From Diadema setosum (Eukaryota > Echinodermata > Echinoidea > Diadematoida > Diadematidae), in contig NC_092686.1 in NCBI RefSeq assembly GCF_964275005.1, forward strand, positions 40,583,511 through 40,647,510: a stretch of 64,000 bases of DNA, given 5' to 3'. Shown piece after piece: positions 1 through 13,700 of this stretch. How positions within the stretch are numbered: position 1 is the first letter of the stretch; each line of letters begins with the position of its first letter. The notes beneath the pieces are model-generated. The model worked only from the letters and a program-made list of their open reading frames with translations. It ran no database searches and was not told where the DNA came from. Made by a program: the position numbers and the translations under genes.

Positions 1-1366
1 CGGGGCGTGAGCCGGATGTCCCGCCCTTTCGATGGCGTAGCCAAAGAAAAGTTAAGAGCGCCGTAGCAACACCTATACATATTTGTGTGAACGTTCCTGG
101 ATCCATTTCTCTGTAGGGCCCTCGTTTTCCCTGTTTTTCCTAAAATACGATAGAAAAAAATACAGTAAAACAAACTGAAGTCAATGCAAAGCAATATATT
201 GTCAAGCAGTAAAATGTATAACAGTCGCTGTACAATAAGAGTGATCCAGGAAAATAATTTAACACTTCTCACTAACAGGCAAAAAGTAAACAAATCTTAT
301 GGTGAAAACAAAATAGATATGATTATTATATCACATGCAAATAGCACTTCTTTTGAGTGCAGCGACCAGTGGACAAACACATAATTCCAATCTTCGCCCC
401 AGCTCTCATCGGAATATATAGTCCATAAAATCATTATCATCCGCAAATCCATTTGTTGAGGACGCGACATGCATTCATATAAGCACGGTTGTGCAGAACC
501 ATTGTTGCTACGTGAAGGACAGAACGAGAGCGTACATACACGTGCACACGATCAGCAAACATAACTATGTACATATTATATTCATCTGTACTTGTACACT
601 AATCCTTATCTGCTACCATGGTAGTGATACGGCCTAGGGGTACGTAATGTGTTTCATATAGGCCTGCTAAATTCCCATTATGTGGCGCGTGTGCGTTATA
701 CCAAGGCGCAGCCACCTCCCTGCAAGGAGGTAGGGCCTTACCCTACTGATGGGCGAGCACCTCCGTAAGTTATATACCAACGCTCCCAGCAGAGATCATA
801 TCCATGATTGGATTGTAATACAGCCACAGGGATACAGGCTAATGGTATCATATCAGATTGATTATACACACAATTTGAACAATATTACTGTAGGTAGCAA
901 TCGAACTATACTAAACCTGCAGCTACGATCAAAACTGCTGTGCAACTCGCAGATCGGGAGCGGTGAACTTTGGTTTGATGAAGTTCTAGCAGACAACCAG
1001 CGTGTGAAAAATCCGAGTACGCCTTACTGCGCAACAGAAGTTATAAGAATATGGGAAGTCTTCTTAGCAGAATGCCGTTCACTTTGACGAACTACAATGT
1101 ACTTAGTAATCAAACGTTGCCTCATTTCTCGCTACCACGGTAGCTACAGTGAATACAAGAGTGAATTTATTGTAGGCACCTTTTATCCCATTGTTCGCCG
1201 CACTCTTTCACGCTCAGCGCACATAAGCAGAATAACACTGCCAATATAGCTACGCACCAGGCGCATTTTGCTGTCAATGAAAGAGAGGACGCTTTAATTG
1301 TCATTGACATGTACAGGGAGAAATAGAAAATTGTGAATAAGACGCAGTATCAAGCGAGTAAGAGAA

Positions 1367-1418
1367 CCCCCCCCCCCACACACACACACACACATCATCA
1401 TCATCATCATCATCATCC
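1367..1418. repeat. Compound microsatellite C(n)(CA)n(TCA)n
   Basis: A C run of 11 bases is followed by about nine CA units and then about eight TCA units. Simple sequence with no coding meaning. Confidence 0.9.
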
Positions 1419-3876
1419 TACCCCTTTGCTGTGACTACACTGACGACTATATAATGTCTGACAACAGTATGCCTAACAAAAAGAAAGTCATCGGTGATAG
1501 ACACATAATTTATATCATGTTATTATAGGAGTCAAATGGGAGACGAGTCATGTGCTGCAACTCCACAGGCCTACCGGCAGCCGATTTCTCGGCCGATGAG
1601 TTTCCTTGCACCACGAAGATCCCTACTTATTAAATATTTGAAACTGAAGATGATTTTTTTTTGTATACGTGTATAGACAATAAATTCATAATATGCTTAA
1701 GTTTTAAGCATGTGAGACATTATCTCGGCTGCAAAGAAACTTTCCACCCTGCCATCAGTAGAGACTTACCACGTCTCACTCGATGATCGTCTCTAGCTCA
1801 TCTTAATTCTTACAATTAAGTTTGTTGTTTGTTTGTTGTATACTGTTTGTTTGTTTGTTGTTGTTGTTTTGTTGGGGGTGGAGGGGATGCAGAAAAATAC
1901 TCTAGTAAGACCGTGTACTATATCATCAACTAAATATCCATTAAAGTTAGATCACTATACTGGTCTTTTGTGACTGCGCGCCTATCACAATGCTCGCAGG
2001 AGGCCCTATATCGTGTACATTGGTATATAGAGCCTACGTCACAGATTTCATTCACACTACGAAGATACATGTCCAGCTATCAGCGGCTCGCCTATCGCTA
2101 TCGGCCACTAAAATCACACTGTCTAGGCCCCTACAATGCGTTTCCGGAGTCTACTCCTTGATGGCGGTCAAATTTCCTATTCATCCGCCGGACCTGTACC
2201 ATCTAAACAATGGTAACGTTCAACTTCCTACAAAACCGAGGGCCTAGATGGTGGTGCTCGAAAGAAGTGTATGAATCTGATCAATAGTTCTAACTTTGCC
2301 CGCACACCATGCACACTGGCCAGGAGTAACTTGCCTCAGCTGATCAGTGGTTTTAAACCTCTGTTCAGCGGTTTTCTCGACTTTTGCAGCAGATGACTGA
2401 CGATCCGCAGGCACCCACGGAGTCCTAACTTACACGATTTTATGTAATGTTTGGCCATGTTTGGGGTCAAGTTAACAAAAACCACCAATATGTACCACTG
2501 ATTTGGTTAACCACTACCAGATTAAAATGTTATCACCCAGGGTTTGAAAAAAAGAAATCACCAAATCTGGACAGGTATTCGAATTAGTCCGGATAGGAAA
2601 GAGTAAAATCTTACAGGCCCACAAGAGTAGAAATTTAATCAAAATTGGATACAAGAACACATAGGAAAGTTATGATATTGTGAAGTTTCGCTAATTTCTT
2701 CAAAACAGTTCTCGTATAGTTGTATGAATCTGCTAATGAGTGAGCTGATGGTGCTATCACCTCGCCAATTTCCGTTGATAATACAATTTGTATACAGAAA
2801 AGTAACGAAAAGTCAAGTTTTCTGCTATAAAGTGTAGAACATGATATTCCTGTATGGTTGACTTGCCCAAAATAATAATCAGTCAGATATATCAGGATTT
2901 GAGACTTGGGCAATACGGTCATTGATCGCTGGAAATTTTATGACTTTTGTGTAGGCCTACATTAATGTACTGTACTGGCAAATAATTTGTGAGGGGAGTC
3001 ATCAACAGTTCAGTATTTGCATATGCTATTTCGTGAAAGTTATCGAAAACTTCACAATTTTACAACTTCCGTAATTTTCATTCGGTCTTTATCAAAAAGT
3101 TTGTCCTGGAATCTGGGGGTAAAAGAGACTCGAACTCTCCCGCTTTTGACAGGAGATTTCCCGCCAAACATGCCAAAGCCCATTTTTGCAAAATCTCGGA
3201 CCGTTCTCCCGCTTGAGATTTAATTTCTCCTGCCCTGGCTCTAATGTGTCTCCCACTTAATGGGATGTATTTCCTTCCCCTTGAAATGATCTTTCTCCCG
3301 CCCAAACACCTTTTTAAAACCTGGTGCTATCGTTGAAAACATCATAAGCCTGTGAGATAGCACGAGAGAACATCTAGAACCCTAGCGCTTCCAGACTAGG
3401 GCTCAGGACCCCCGTCGGATTTCAATTGCGCTCGTAAGTTGGAGTCTCCAGTCCAATTGCTGTATAGGGGTTTCAGGTGGGAGAATCGCAGATCAGGTGC
3501 TTGGGGTTGGACTTGGAGTCTCTTAGGTGCTACTTATGTGAATTTAAAGAGTAAACGGCCTCGTACCGAGTCAGTGAAACTGGCCTCCTATAGAGATTCG
3601 AAGTAAGCTAGCGTTGTAATTTTTTAAAACCTTTATGAAATAGGCCTGCAGGAAAGTTGAATAGGTTTTATGTTTTTATTTTTGTTTTTGTTAGAGCGAT
3701 ATGCTTCGATTACAACGTCCTTGACATTTTAGAGGGGGTCTTAATTGCTTACTTCTCTCATCAAGACAGACTAGGCCTGTGTGGTATGAATCACGGCCGG
3801 CGCCACGTTTTTAAAAGTGGGGAGGGGGCTTTCAGGGCACCTTCTGCTGCCACTTCCGGGTTTTATTAGCTGATAT

Positions 3877-4025
3877 GCAAAACAAAACAAAGCAAAAAAC
3901 AAACAAACAAACAAAACAAAAACAAAAAAAAAAAAAACAAGAAAAAAAAAACCAAACAACAAAACAAAACAAAACAAACCAAACCAAACCAAACCAAACC
4001 AAACCAAACAAACAAGCAAAAAAGA
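3877..4025. repeat. A-rich low-complexity tract with AAACC units
   Basis: The tract is almost only A and C: AAAC units, then poly-A, then about six AAACC units (about 3977-4007). Long frames on either strand here are composition artefacts. Confidence 0.85.
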
Positions 4026-4436
4026 CCGGCCTTACCCGCGCTCTCACTTCAAGATTTCATCGGCTGGAAAGGAAAAAAAAATTGCTTTGGTATAAAAAAC
4101 TAACCTTGTTGCAATCGCCAAAATTAACCACATTGTATTTTTTTTTCTAGCGCCACTTCCGGGGGAAAAAAAAGTGTGTGTGTGTGGGGGGGGGGGGGAA
4201 CTGGTCACACCCTCTGTATTCCTATGTATTGTGAGAAAAAAAAAAACCAACAACAACAACACAAAACAGTCGGTTTCTCCGGCCCTGCGATACTAGTAAT
4301 CGTTGGGGAATCCACATGTTACGCGGGCCTTCCTTGCAGAGAAACGTGGTTATTACTTAGAGCCAAAACGGCACTGACGGCTCTACTTCAATAGCGCCAT
4401 CAGCGTTGAAGTTGTATCTCATACATAGAGATCGCA

Positions 4437-4441
4437 ATTGG
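4437..4441. promoter_or_regulatory. Inverted CCAAT box candidate upstream of ING3
   Basis: ATTGG lies 42 bases upstream of the ING3 start codon, in a short GC-richer stretch that includes GCGCGCGG. The position would suit an NF-Y site in a TATA-less housekeeping promoter. A five-base match is weak evidence alone. Confidence 0.25.
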
Positions 4442-4482
4442 TCGTGCAAGATAGGCTGTAGCGCGCGGAATAAACCATTAAA

Positions 4483-7400
4483 ATGTTGTATTTAGAGGAT
4501 TATCTTGAAAGTGAGTATGCTGTTTCAAAGTAGAACTGTTATTTATAGTGACTACATACATCTGAGAGTGACCTAAGTTTGTTCAGAGTGTACATTGATC
4601 GAAAATACTTTTTATTCACTATCTTTGTCGTGTACAAAGGAATGGTGTATCAAGTGCAAGTGATTTCCGGTCAATCATTTTCTACACGAAAGTTGTGCAT
4701 AACGTGGCTATAATGTCAGGAAATCGATATTGCGTTTCCGGTCATACTTTAAATTTTGATGAATTTACAGTTATGTCTACTGTTACATCCCTAAATGTTT
4801 AAGACTCTGTAAAATTTTGTGGTTAAGTGATGGTTCCGACTCAGAAGATATGTTATATTTGTTAAAACAACGTGGTTTTAACTGACGAGTTAAAGCGTCG
4901 TAATGTCTGTAGTCCCATATACTTAAGATCATGTTGTCTGTGTGTCAGTATGTGTACATGATGATCAGATCGATGATGATAGATTAAGAGTTAAAGTTTA
5001 CATCCGATTCCATGTCATCGGTATCATTGCAGGTCCATTAAAGATAACAGTTTGAAGTGAAACTCAAACGGCATACTCGTGAAATAGGCCCCACCACTGC
5101 GTGTCCGTACAAATACTACGGCGGCTCGCCTGTTTATACTCGTGAATTCAGCCCCACCGTGTGGCGTTCATCGGTAGATAAGCACGGCGGTGGGGCTTTC
5201 TTCCACAGTATAATACTCGTGAATGCGGCCCCACCAAACGGCGTTTACGCGAGATGCATACGGCGGTGGGGCCGATTGCCACAGCATAGCATCTTTCGTC
5301 CTCCCTTTCTCCCGTTTTTTTCTTTGGTCTTCTACTTTTTATGCTCGGAAGGACTCCCTAATGTCCCTTGACTAATTTAATGGCCAATTTAACCATAAAT
5401 ACAACCCTACCTAACCCTAAACCCTAACCCTAACCTAACCTTGCTTGCTAACGCACGGGTGCACGTGCACTGCGGTGGGGCCTATTTCACGATTTTGCCA
5501 CTCAAACTCGATTTTCTACCCTAATTCTCGCATTCTCTAACCATACCATACATAAGGTTATAGGGCCTACATGTAGCTACATACCTATGTGCACATGCGC
5601 ATGCTTGTCAATTGACTGATCATGGCACATGCTGATCATCCATCATCATCATCGTTATCATTATTGTTATTACTGCCTCCACCAATTCAATCAAGGAAGG
5701 AGGTTCTCATCGTCGCATGGCGTTGGTTTGTTTGTTTGCGAAATAACTCAGAAAGTTGGGAATGGATTTGAATGAAACTTGCAGGAAAAGTTGATAATGA
5801 CACAAGGAACAGATGATTGAATTTTAGTAGAAATAGTGACGCAGAAATTTGTATGAATTTTTGAAATATTTTTGATCTTTTGGCATACTGTAGATATGGT
5901 CAGTGAAGCTCAAGCTGCACGTATTTGAGGTTTGAAGCGCATGCCCGTCTAGGGCGAGGTGCTGCATACCTGGGAGCTGATGACGTAACCAAACGGGTTT
6001 TATATCGGGAGATTGGGCAATTTTCAGCATGCATGTATAGGTGGAAATGAGCTGCTTGGCAGAGGTCTGCGCTCACTGAGTGCTTTTCTAGTTATTTTTA
6101 TTGTCATTATTATTATGTTGTTATTTAATTATTAAAATTATTATTGTCATTGTTTATTATTATTGTTATTGTTAATTATTATTAATAATTATTGTTATTT
6201 CAGTGTAGAAAAGTTAACGTTCNNNNNNNNNNNNNNNNNNNNNNNNNNNNNNNNNNNNNNNNNNNNNNNNNNNNNNNNNNNNNNNNNNNNNNNNNNNNNN
6301 NNNNNNNNNNNNNNNNNNNNNNGTGGATCGGACTTCTTTGGACTCGGGGGGAAGTGGGCCAAAGCGTAAGCGCTAAAGAGGAGTCGATAGCGTAGGTCTC
6401 TGTAGGAAACTTGCGCCGTGCGCCCACGTACGCATTTGACTAAAACACCGGGATCATGCACCTTTAACATTCATATTAAATGTTAGTAGGAACTCTTACC
6501 TTAAAGAGCTTTATTATTTTACTGTAGACCTAATATTTGCTGATATGTTGAATTTAGGAAGAGTGTAGCAAGATCTCAACTCAACTTGAATTTCAACTTC
6601 CTGTTCCCAGTTTGACATTATAATTTTAAAAATGTCTCTAATTTCATGCAAAATGAGATAATTGCATAATTAACACTGATATGCATGTATGATTGGCGCA
6701 CTGGCGGCACAACAACTCTGGATACCATTATACCCTTGGTTACGACATTATGTGAATTCCAGCAGCATCTCCTGTTCTAAAGATGTACAGTTAAATTACA
6801 CACTGCTATTATTTCATAAGATAATCCCAAGGCAGTACATCCCTGTAATGACGTTCAATATGATTACCGTACAATGGTAGCATAGTCATCTATTACAATT
6901 GTATATTAAAATGATTATGTGAAAATTTTGGACAGTATTTCAAAAAGAGATCAGGTTAATCCACAAACTCGGTTCTCTGATCATACATAATGATAGACCT
7001 GAATTATAGGAATTAATGGGATTGATGTACACTTTATTAGCATTCATTCATTATTGTGTACTAAAATCACTATTAATGCAACAATATCTTCTTGCAAAAT
7101 ACACTCAAAAGTACTTTCATCTATTTTTTTTTTTTAACCCAGGGTACAGCGCTGGGAAAAAAAAACAACAACAAACTAACCACACACATAGACACTTGTA
7201 ATTAAACAAAATGGTGGATTTTAACTTGGTATCTCATAGTACTCAATACAACATCATATTATGATAATCATGTTTTTGTTTGTTTCTTCGTTTGTTTTTC
7301 GTTTTTTTTTTTTTTTTTTTACTAGAAACAGTATACTTAAAATTTATTCCTACCTATAAGCAGTAAATACCTAATTTTTAATTTCATCTGTGAATGCTGT

Positions 7401-7764
7401 GTAATGGCAAATTCAGATACGGGATATGATAATTTGTTTCTTGTCAAGTGATTCATAACATCTACCATTGTATGTGTAAATAATGCAAACTGTAACAAGA
7501 CTGTATGATATATTGCACCATCTGCCAGCTCCTACTTCTGCATGAATGCATATCTGACAACACAGGAGTTCAGTACTAATTTTCTGGAATCTTTTTCATT
7601 GTTTCCTCCAGTGATCGAGCAGCTCCCAATGGAATTAAAGGAAAGGTTTACAGAAATGAGAGAAATGGATCTACAAATTCAGAGTAAGATATGACATCTA
7701 CACTTTCATTGTATTATTTTCTTTATGTATGTATGATGTATTTGTGTGTTTGTATGTATGTGTG

Positions 7765-7798
<34 letters not shown>

Positions 7799-10700
7799 CA
7801 CACACACACACACATCAGGGTGTGGCCTGAGGCCACTTAAAATTGATGTCGGCCAACCAAATTTCCAAAAAGCTTATCTTTTGATGGCGCGATCAGGCAG
7901 CTGAAACTCAAAACTGAATTTTATATATATTTATATTAATTTGGGGGCACAATATTTTGTTTTTCAGCCACCAAACTTTCAAATTCAAAGATTTTAGTGG
8001 CCCAAATGGGCCACCAGAGAAAAATGTTAGTGTTGAGCCCTGCCATAGGTAATGTATATACAGTACATGTAGAGTAGAGAGGAAGAGCAAGCACGTAGTC
8101 TTGATAGCATTTAGTCTTGATTATTAAACAGGTACTATTACTTTTTTTTGGGTGTTTGCAGCGTTATTGATTTTAGAATAAGAGTAAGAGTGAAGAATGA
8201 ATTGTATAATAGTTGTGTTGATCCTGTAAAATTTTAGGTGCAAAAAGCCAGAATTTTTTTTTTTCTTGAATAAAAAGATCACAGTGAGTCTCTTTGGCAA
8301 TTCTTTCTCTTGGCTCTACACAGTGTGGAAAGGAAAATTGCTCAAAATTGTGTAAGCACTCATAGCTGTGTTTATTGGTCTGTTTCTTTTTACAGTAGTT
8401 TGAATTGAACCGAACCCAGAAACGTTCTCCGGCTCGTAACTTTTGATGTATATGTGTGTTTGTGACCAAACTTGGATGCTAGATGTCCCTTGGGGAGTTG
8501 AAGGTCATCACAACGTCAAAGGTCACAGACGGGGGTCAACAAACTTTTAGGGCCCAATGTTAAGTTTTTATGGCGCGTTTTGATTATGGCTCATAACTTT
8601 TGATCCCTACGTCCGTTTGTGACCAAACGTGGATGGTAGATGTCCCTTTGGGAGTTGAAGGTCATCACATGGTCAAAGGTCACAGACAGGGGTCAACAAA
8701 CTTTTAGGGCCCAATGTTAAGTTTTTTACGGCACGTTTCGATCATGGCTCATAACTTTTGATCCCTTTGTCGGTTTGTGACCATACTTGGATGGTAGATG
8801 TCCCTTGGGGAGTTGAAGGTCACCACAAGCATACTTGCCAACTAGTAAGATTTTATCAGATTCAGTAAGATTTTTTACGTTAAGAATAGCAAAATCAGAT
8901 TTTCTGTCAGAGAAATCAGATTTTTAAGAAATAAAGATATAACTTTCATGTGTATTTTCTGAAGATTTGACCGAAAGTAAGATTTTTAACTTCAGTTTAC
9001 ATATAAAAATAAGATTTTTTGCAATCCACGAGTAAGATATTTCATCTTGAAATGTTGGCAGGTATGCACAAGGTCAAAGGTCATAGGCGGGTCAAGGAAC
9101 CTCAGGGAGTTGGAAAAACATTAATTTCTTCTACGCGAATAGGCGAGACAATTTGGCACTTGCCTTGTTCTTTTCCCCATTACACCAGCTTGTAAATCTG
9201 AACAAGAATGAATTTCTCTCAAAGTAGACTCTGCATTACTACAAGGTAAAAAATAGACGCAATCCATGTATCTTTTGAAATAATTCTGTGAATTTACTTG
9301 CGAGCTTGTTGAAAAATGCACTGCTTGTACACAAATATGCTATTACTACTGGTATTAAATGCATGTGAGATTCTTCCCATTCTTTTCCATGTGCTCAGAT
9401 TCTGTAGATACACTGGAAGACAAAGTGAAAAAGTTCTTTGAAGCTGCCAAAAAGTTGAAACCAGACTCCAAGCAGCAGCAATATGAAACATTACGAAAGG
9501 TGAGAGCGCAAAAGATTTTTTTCTCATTTTTCTTCTCAACACTGACCATTTGGAAAGTTGTGTGTCATATCACATTTCGACGGAGTAGTTTTAATTAAAG
9601 TATGGCAGATCCCGGTGAATGTGGACTTAATCTTTTCATAATTTTGGTTTTATGAATGAGGAACAGTGTATGTAAGTCAGTACAACCTTAGGACATTCTC
9701 TTGCTTTTCAACAGAATTTTGTCAATCAAATTTGCATCATATATTTACTGTATTCTTGGCATATAACAGTTCAGACTTATGAAGAGAGAGAAAGATATCT
9801 ATAGTCACATATTTTTGAATATATGCATAAATGTTAATGATAATGAGGCTCAGTGTTTAAGTATTTTCAATTCTGTGAAGAGAACTAAATTTTGCACTAT
9901 ATTACACAAATTTATGTTTGGAATCAGCTCTGCTAGGCAGTTAACATGCTATGTGTGAAATACTGGTCATTGAAAATTCATTCATTCATGGCATAATGAA
10001 TGGTACATGTACATTTGCATGCATTGCATCATGAGATGAGGTAAATACCACTGTATCATGTGTCCTTTGCATGCATTTATTCACCTAGTTTTGTTTTCCT
10101 CTTCAGGAATACTACAAATTATTAGATGGTGCTGATGAAAAAGTTCAACTAGCAAATCAGGTGTATGATACGGTAAGATGTTGCAACAGATATTATATCA
10201 TGAAAGTGTAGAAGGTATAAATTTCATATAAAGTATATAAAGTGTATTTAATTTCTGCATTCTCAACATGTCTGATACGATTCTGTATTTGTTAAAAAAA
10301 ATCAACAAAGAAAGAAAAACTATTCTATGTAATGAATGTTTCACAGTCATATAGATGTGTTGTGTGTATGTATGTATGTATGTGTGTGTGTGCATGCATG
10401 TGCAAGGCAGTAATGTCGCCTCCAGTATACCATGAAATGCATTATTTAAGTTTACAATTCAATTAAAACAATCTATTGATATCATGCTGATTAGTCACTT
10501 AATACTGCTTTGTCAGGTGAAAGCTATCACTGTATCTCCTTGAAACTAGTAGCCAGCACCTGCTATGACATAGAACTTACTTTAAAAGTGGACATTTTTG
10601 TGCAATTAATTTGTTTTTTGCTCATTATGCCTCCGCCACGAAGTGTCGCCAGAGGCATTATGTTTTCGGGTTGTCCATCCGTCCTTCCGTCCTTCCGTCC

Positions 10701-13700
10701 GTCCGTCCTTCCATCCGTAATCAATTTTGTGGACAGCGTATCTAAAGAACCGTTAGAGGTATCCTAATGAAACTTGGCATGTATATGTATGAGTGGACAA
10801 AGTTGTGCCTATCGAATTTTCAGGGCACATGCTCAACATCAAAGGACAAGGTCAGTGCTCAAAATTTCGCCATTTTCCCCATATCTATGCAATACATGAA
10901 GATATTTTCTTGAAACTTAGTGTATACATGAACTACCAAATAAAGAATCTCCAGAGAGAGTTAAAATATCACTTTTTTCTCCATATCTCACAAATGGTTC
11001 AAGGTATCTTCATGAAACTTTGAATAGTACATATGCATGTACTGACTGGCAGTAATTATCTAGGGAGTTTAGGGGTCATGGGTCAAAGGTCAGGATCAAC
11101 TCCTCAAAATTTCACTATTTCCCTCTTATCTATGCAATGCCTGCAGGATTTTTCTTGAAACTTAGTTTATGCATGTATTACCCAATAGAGATTTTCTGGG
11201 AAGTTTCTTTCCAGAAGGTCAAAAGGTCAAAGGTCAAGTGAAAGTGCTAAATTTCACTTCTTCCTTTACTTATAAAGGGGTTAAAAGTCAAGTAAAAATC
11301 CTCAAATCCCCAAATACTTGCACTCTTAAACAATATAGCCATTTAAGGAAAGTGAAATGTATGCAAACATTGGTGACAAATCTGTCATTTTAATATTTTG
11401 TTAATTATGTAAAACTGTCATCACACATTGTCAAGACATTCTACTATAGACCTATTAGGAGAACCATGCATTATGGCAGACGCATACCAGTCACCATAGC
11501 GACATTTCTAGTTGATTTTGCAAATGGTCACGACAATTGAGTAAGCGTTTCAAACAGCTCACCACCGCTATAGTGATTAAGGTCTCTGGCAGCACATTCA
11601 TACTATGCTCAAAGTTAACTGATGGGTGTTACGAATTCGCTTGCTTTTATATTTTTTTTTCACTCAGTTTCATGTTGAGAGAAATGCATTCCACTTTTAC
11701 AGTATATCTTGTCTCAGTGAGCATGGAAGAATTGTGTGAAATGATTGAAGACGTTGATGTGATTGCCTAAATATGACAATTTGCTTTATTTTCTTTTTCA
11801 TTGTAGGTGGATAGATATTTACGCAAGCTAGACCAAGAAGTCAGTAGATTCAAGATGGAGTTAGAAGCAGATCATGCGGGTATAACAGAAATCCTCGAAA
11901 GAAGTAAGTGAGCAGTTTTGGATTGTGCTACATGAAAATTGTTTGTATTGGTGAAGAAAGAAAAAAAAAATCCCAATTCATAGCTAAATTTGAATCAATG
12001 CAAGGCAGTAATCATATCAAGTCAGCTCACAGTGAAGAAATTGTGAAGGAGAATTATCTCATACACATGGTATGTTTGTGTGTGTATATATTGTATTCAT
12101 ATACACACATTGTGTAGTATGTGTGTGCTTGTGTGTATGCTTGTCATAATGTCTGTCTTTACGTGTGTTAAAATATATGTCATTGTATGCATCAAAGTGC
12201 GACCACTTCTCTCACATTTAAGCATATTCAATGCAGCTGTGTTAGAATGTTCATTTTTATTTTTTTTTTTCCTTTTAGTAACAGTAATTACAATTTTTTG
12301 CGCACACCTTTACCTTGGACTGCTACATCCAGGTAAAAGGGCATAAAGTAATACATGGTGGGCATGCTTATCTTCAAGTTTTATTACATTTACTCCAGAG
12401 AGTTTGTGTATAGATATGTAATCTATTTCCTTTTGTCATCTTGTTTTCCAGGATCACTAGAATTAGAATCTTCACAGAAAGCACAATCAGGGTCATCCAA
12501 GTCAGACAGTGAGTTCATTACTTATCTGATTGGCTTCATATTACATAACCAAAGTGTTTTGCATGTTTTAAGAGAGATCCTCAAAAGAAAGGAACCATGC
12601 CAATGATATGTCTCCCTGTTGGTGCTTGGCTATTAGTATTTATTACGGTAGATACTTTTTTACATTTACAATGTAAGTGAGGTAAAACAAAGTTCACTGG
12701 CATACAGCAGGTATTATACAGCTGGTATTAACCCTTTGATTTTTTTTTTTCTGCCCAAATCATTATGCTCAAATCCCAGGAACTTGTCATATCAGTAGAA
12801 TGATTTTAACCTGTTCAGTACGAGAACCTGGTGACTTTCATATTAAGTCTTTGGGCATTTCAGAATTCAGTATGGAACAGGTTAACATATATTGCAAAGA
12901 CTCGACAGAGCAGTAGACCTCTTTAACACTAGTTACTCTGCTAGTTAAGTACATCCATTTTTGAGCTTCTGTCCCACATCTGATACGCTAAACCATACTT
13001 ATTTGTTCAGGTTGTTCCTGCTTTCTATCTCTACTAAATAATTGTTAATTCCGTGATAATGCGAGAATGCGAAGAGGTAATCCAAAGAGACCTTGATAAT
13101 GTCTCATGCATTGGTTATTTTGTTATGCTGTGTTTTCGTAATGGCACAGGTCACCGGTCAAGCTCAAGCCATTGAGTAATAGTTATCATTTCACGCAAGT
13201 CGAGTGGTTGGTGAAATCATATAAACTTTGATGAAATTTACCATGACAGGCCAACTGTTTGGTGTGATATAAGGATCGAGGTTATGATCAAATGGCAACA
13301 TAAAACTTCATTGTCTTGTTTATTTATTTATTTATTTTTGGTAATGGAAGGTATGTAAGATGAAATTCAGTCAGTTTATTTAGTTCGAAGGAAGTCATTT
13401 ATTGAGATGATTCTGAGGGGGATATGTCAAAGGTTGGTATTGAAGGTCAACCTGCGATGTTGAAATGCCACTTTCCTTGGGAAAATGATTGAAACATTTG
13501 ACAAAATGTAGTCAGGTATGGTGAAATGCCTTATCCATCATAACAGTCATCATCAACAGGTAGATTTTGTCCGTGCTGCTTCAACAGCAGGGGGTTGTGA
13601 ACCTCAAGGTAGACTGATTGATGACATTTTCACAAGACGGTGGAGAGAGAGGAGAAATGTGGGAAATATTTAGCCCATTTCTAGACAAAGGGATATGCAT

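Larger units (their letters stand above)
1..4436. other. Upstream intergenic region, no gene seen
   Basis: No open frame here resembles a known protein or carries splice-linked coding exons. It holds a C/CA/TCA microsatellite (1367-1418), T-rich and A-rich tracts, and a long A/AAAC/AAACC low-complexity stretch (about 3877-4025). The last few hundred bases before 4483 should contain the ING3 promoter and 5' UTR, but I cannot place the transcription start. Confidence 0.5.

Noticed and set aside
749-1087. 112-codon open frame near the left edge
   Set aside because: No recognisable domain, no good splice sites or start context, and codon usage looks random; likely chance.
3771-4262. Long frames of Phe/Val/Cys or Lys/Gln on both strands
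   Set aside because: They are translations of an A/AAAC low-complexity tract.
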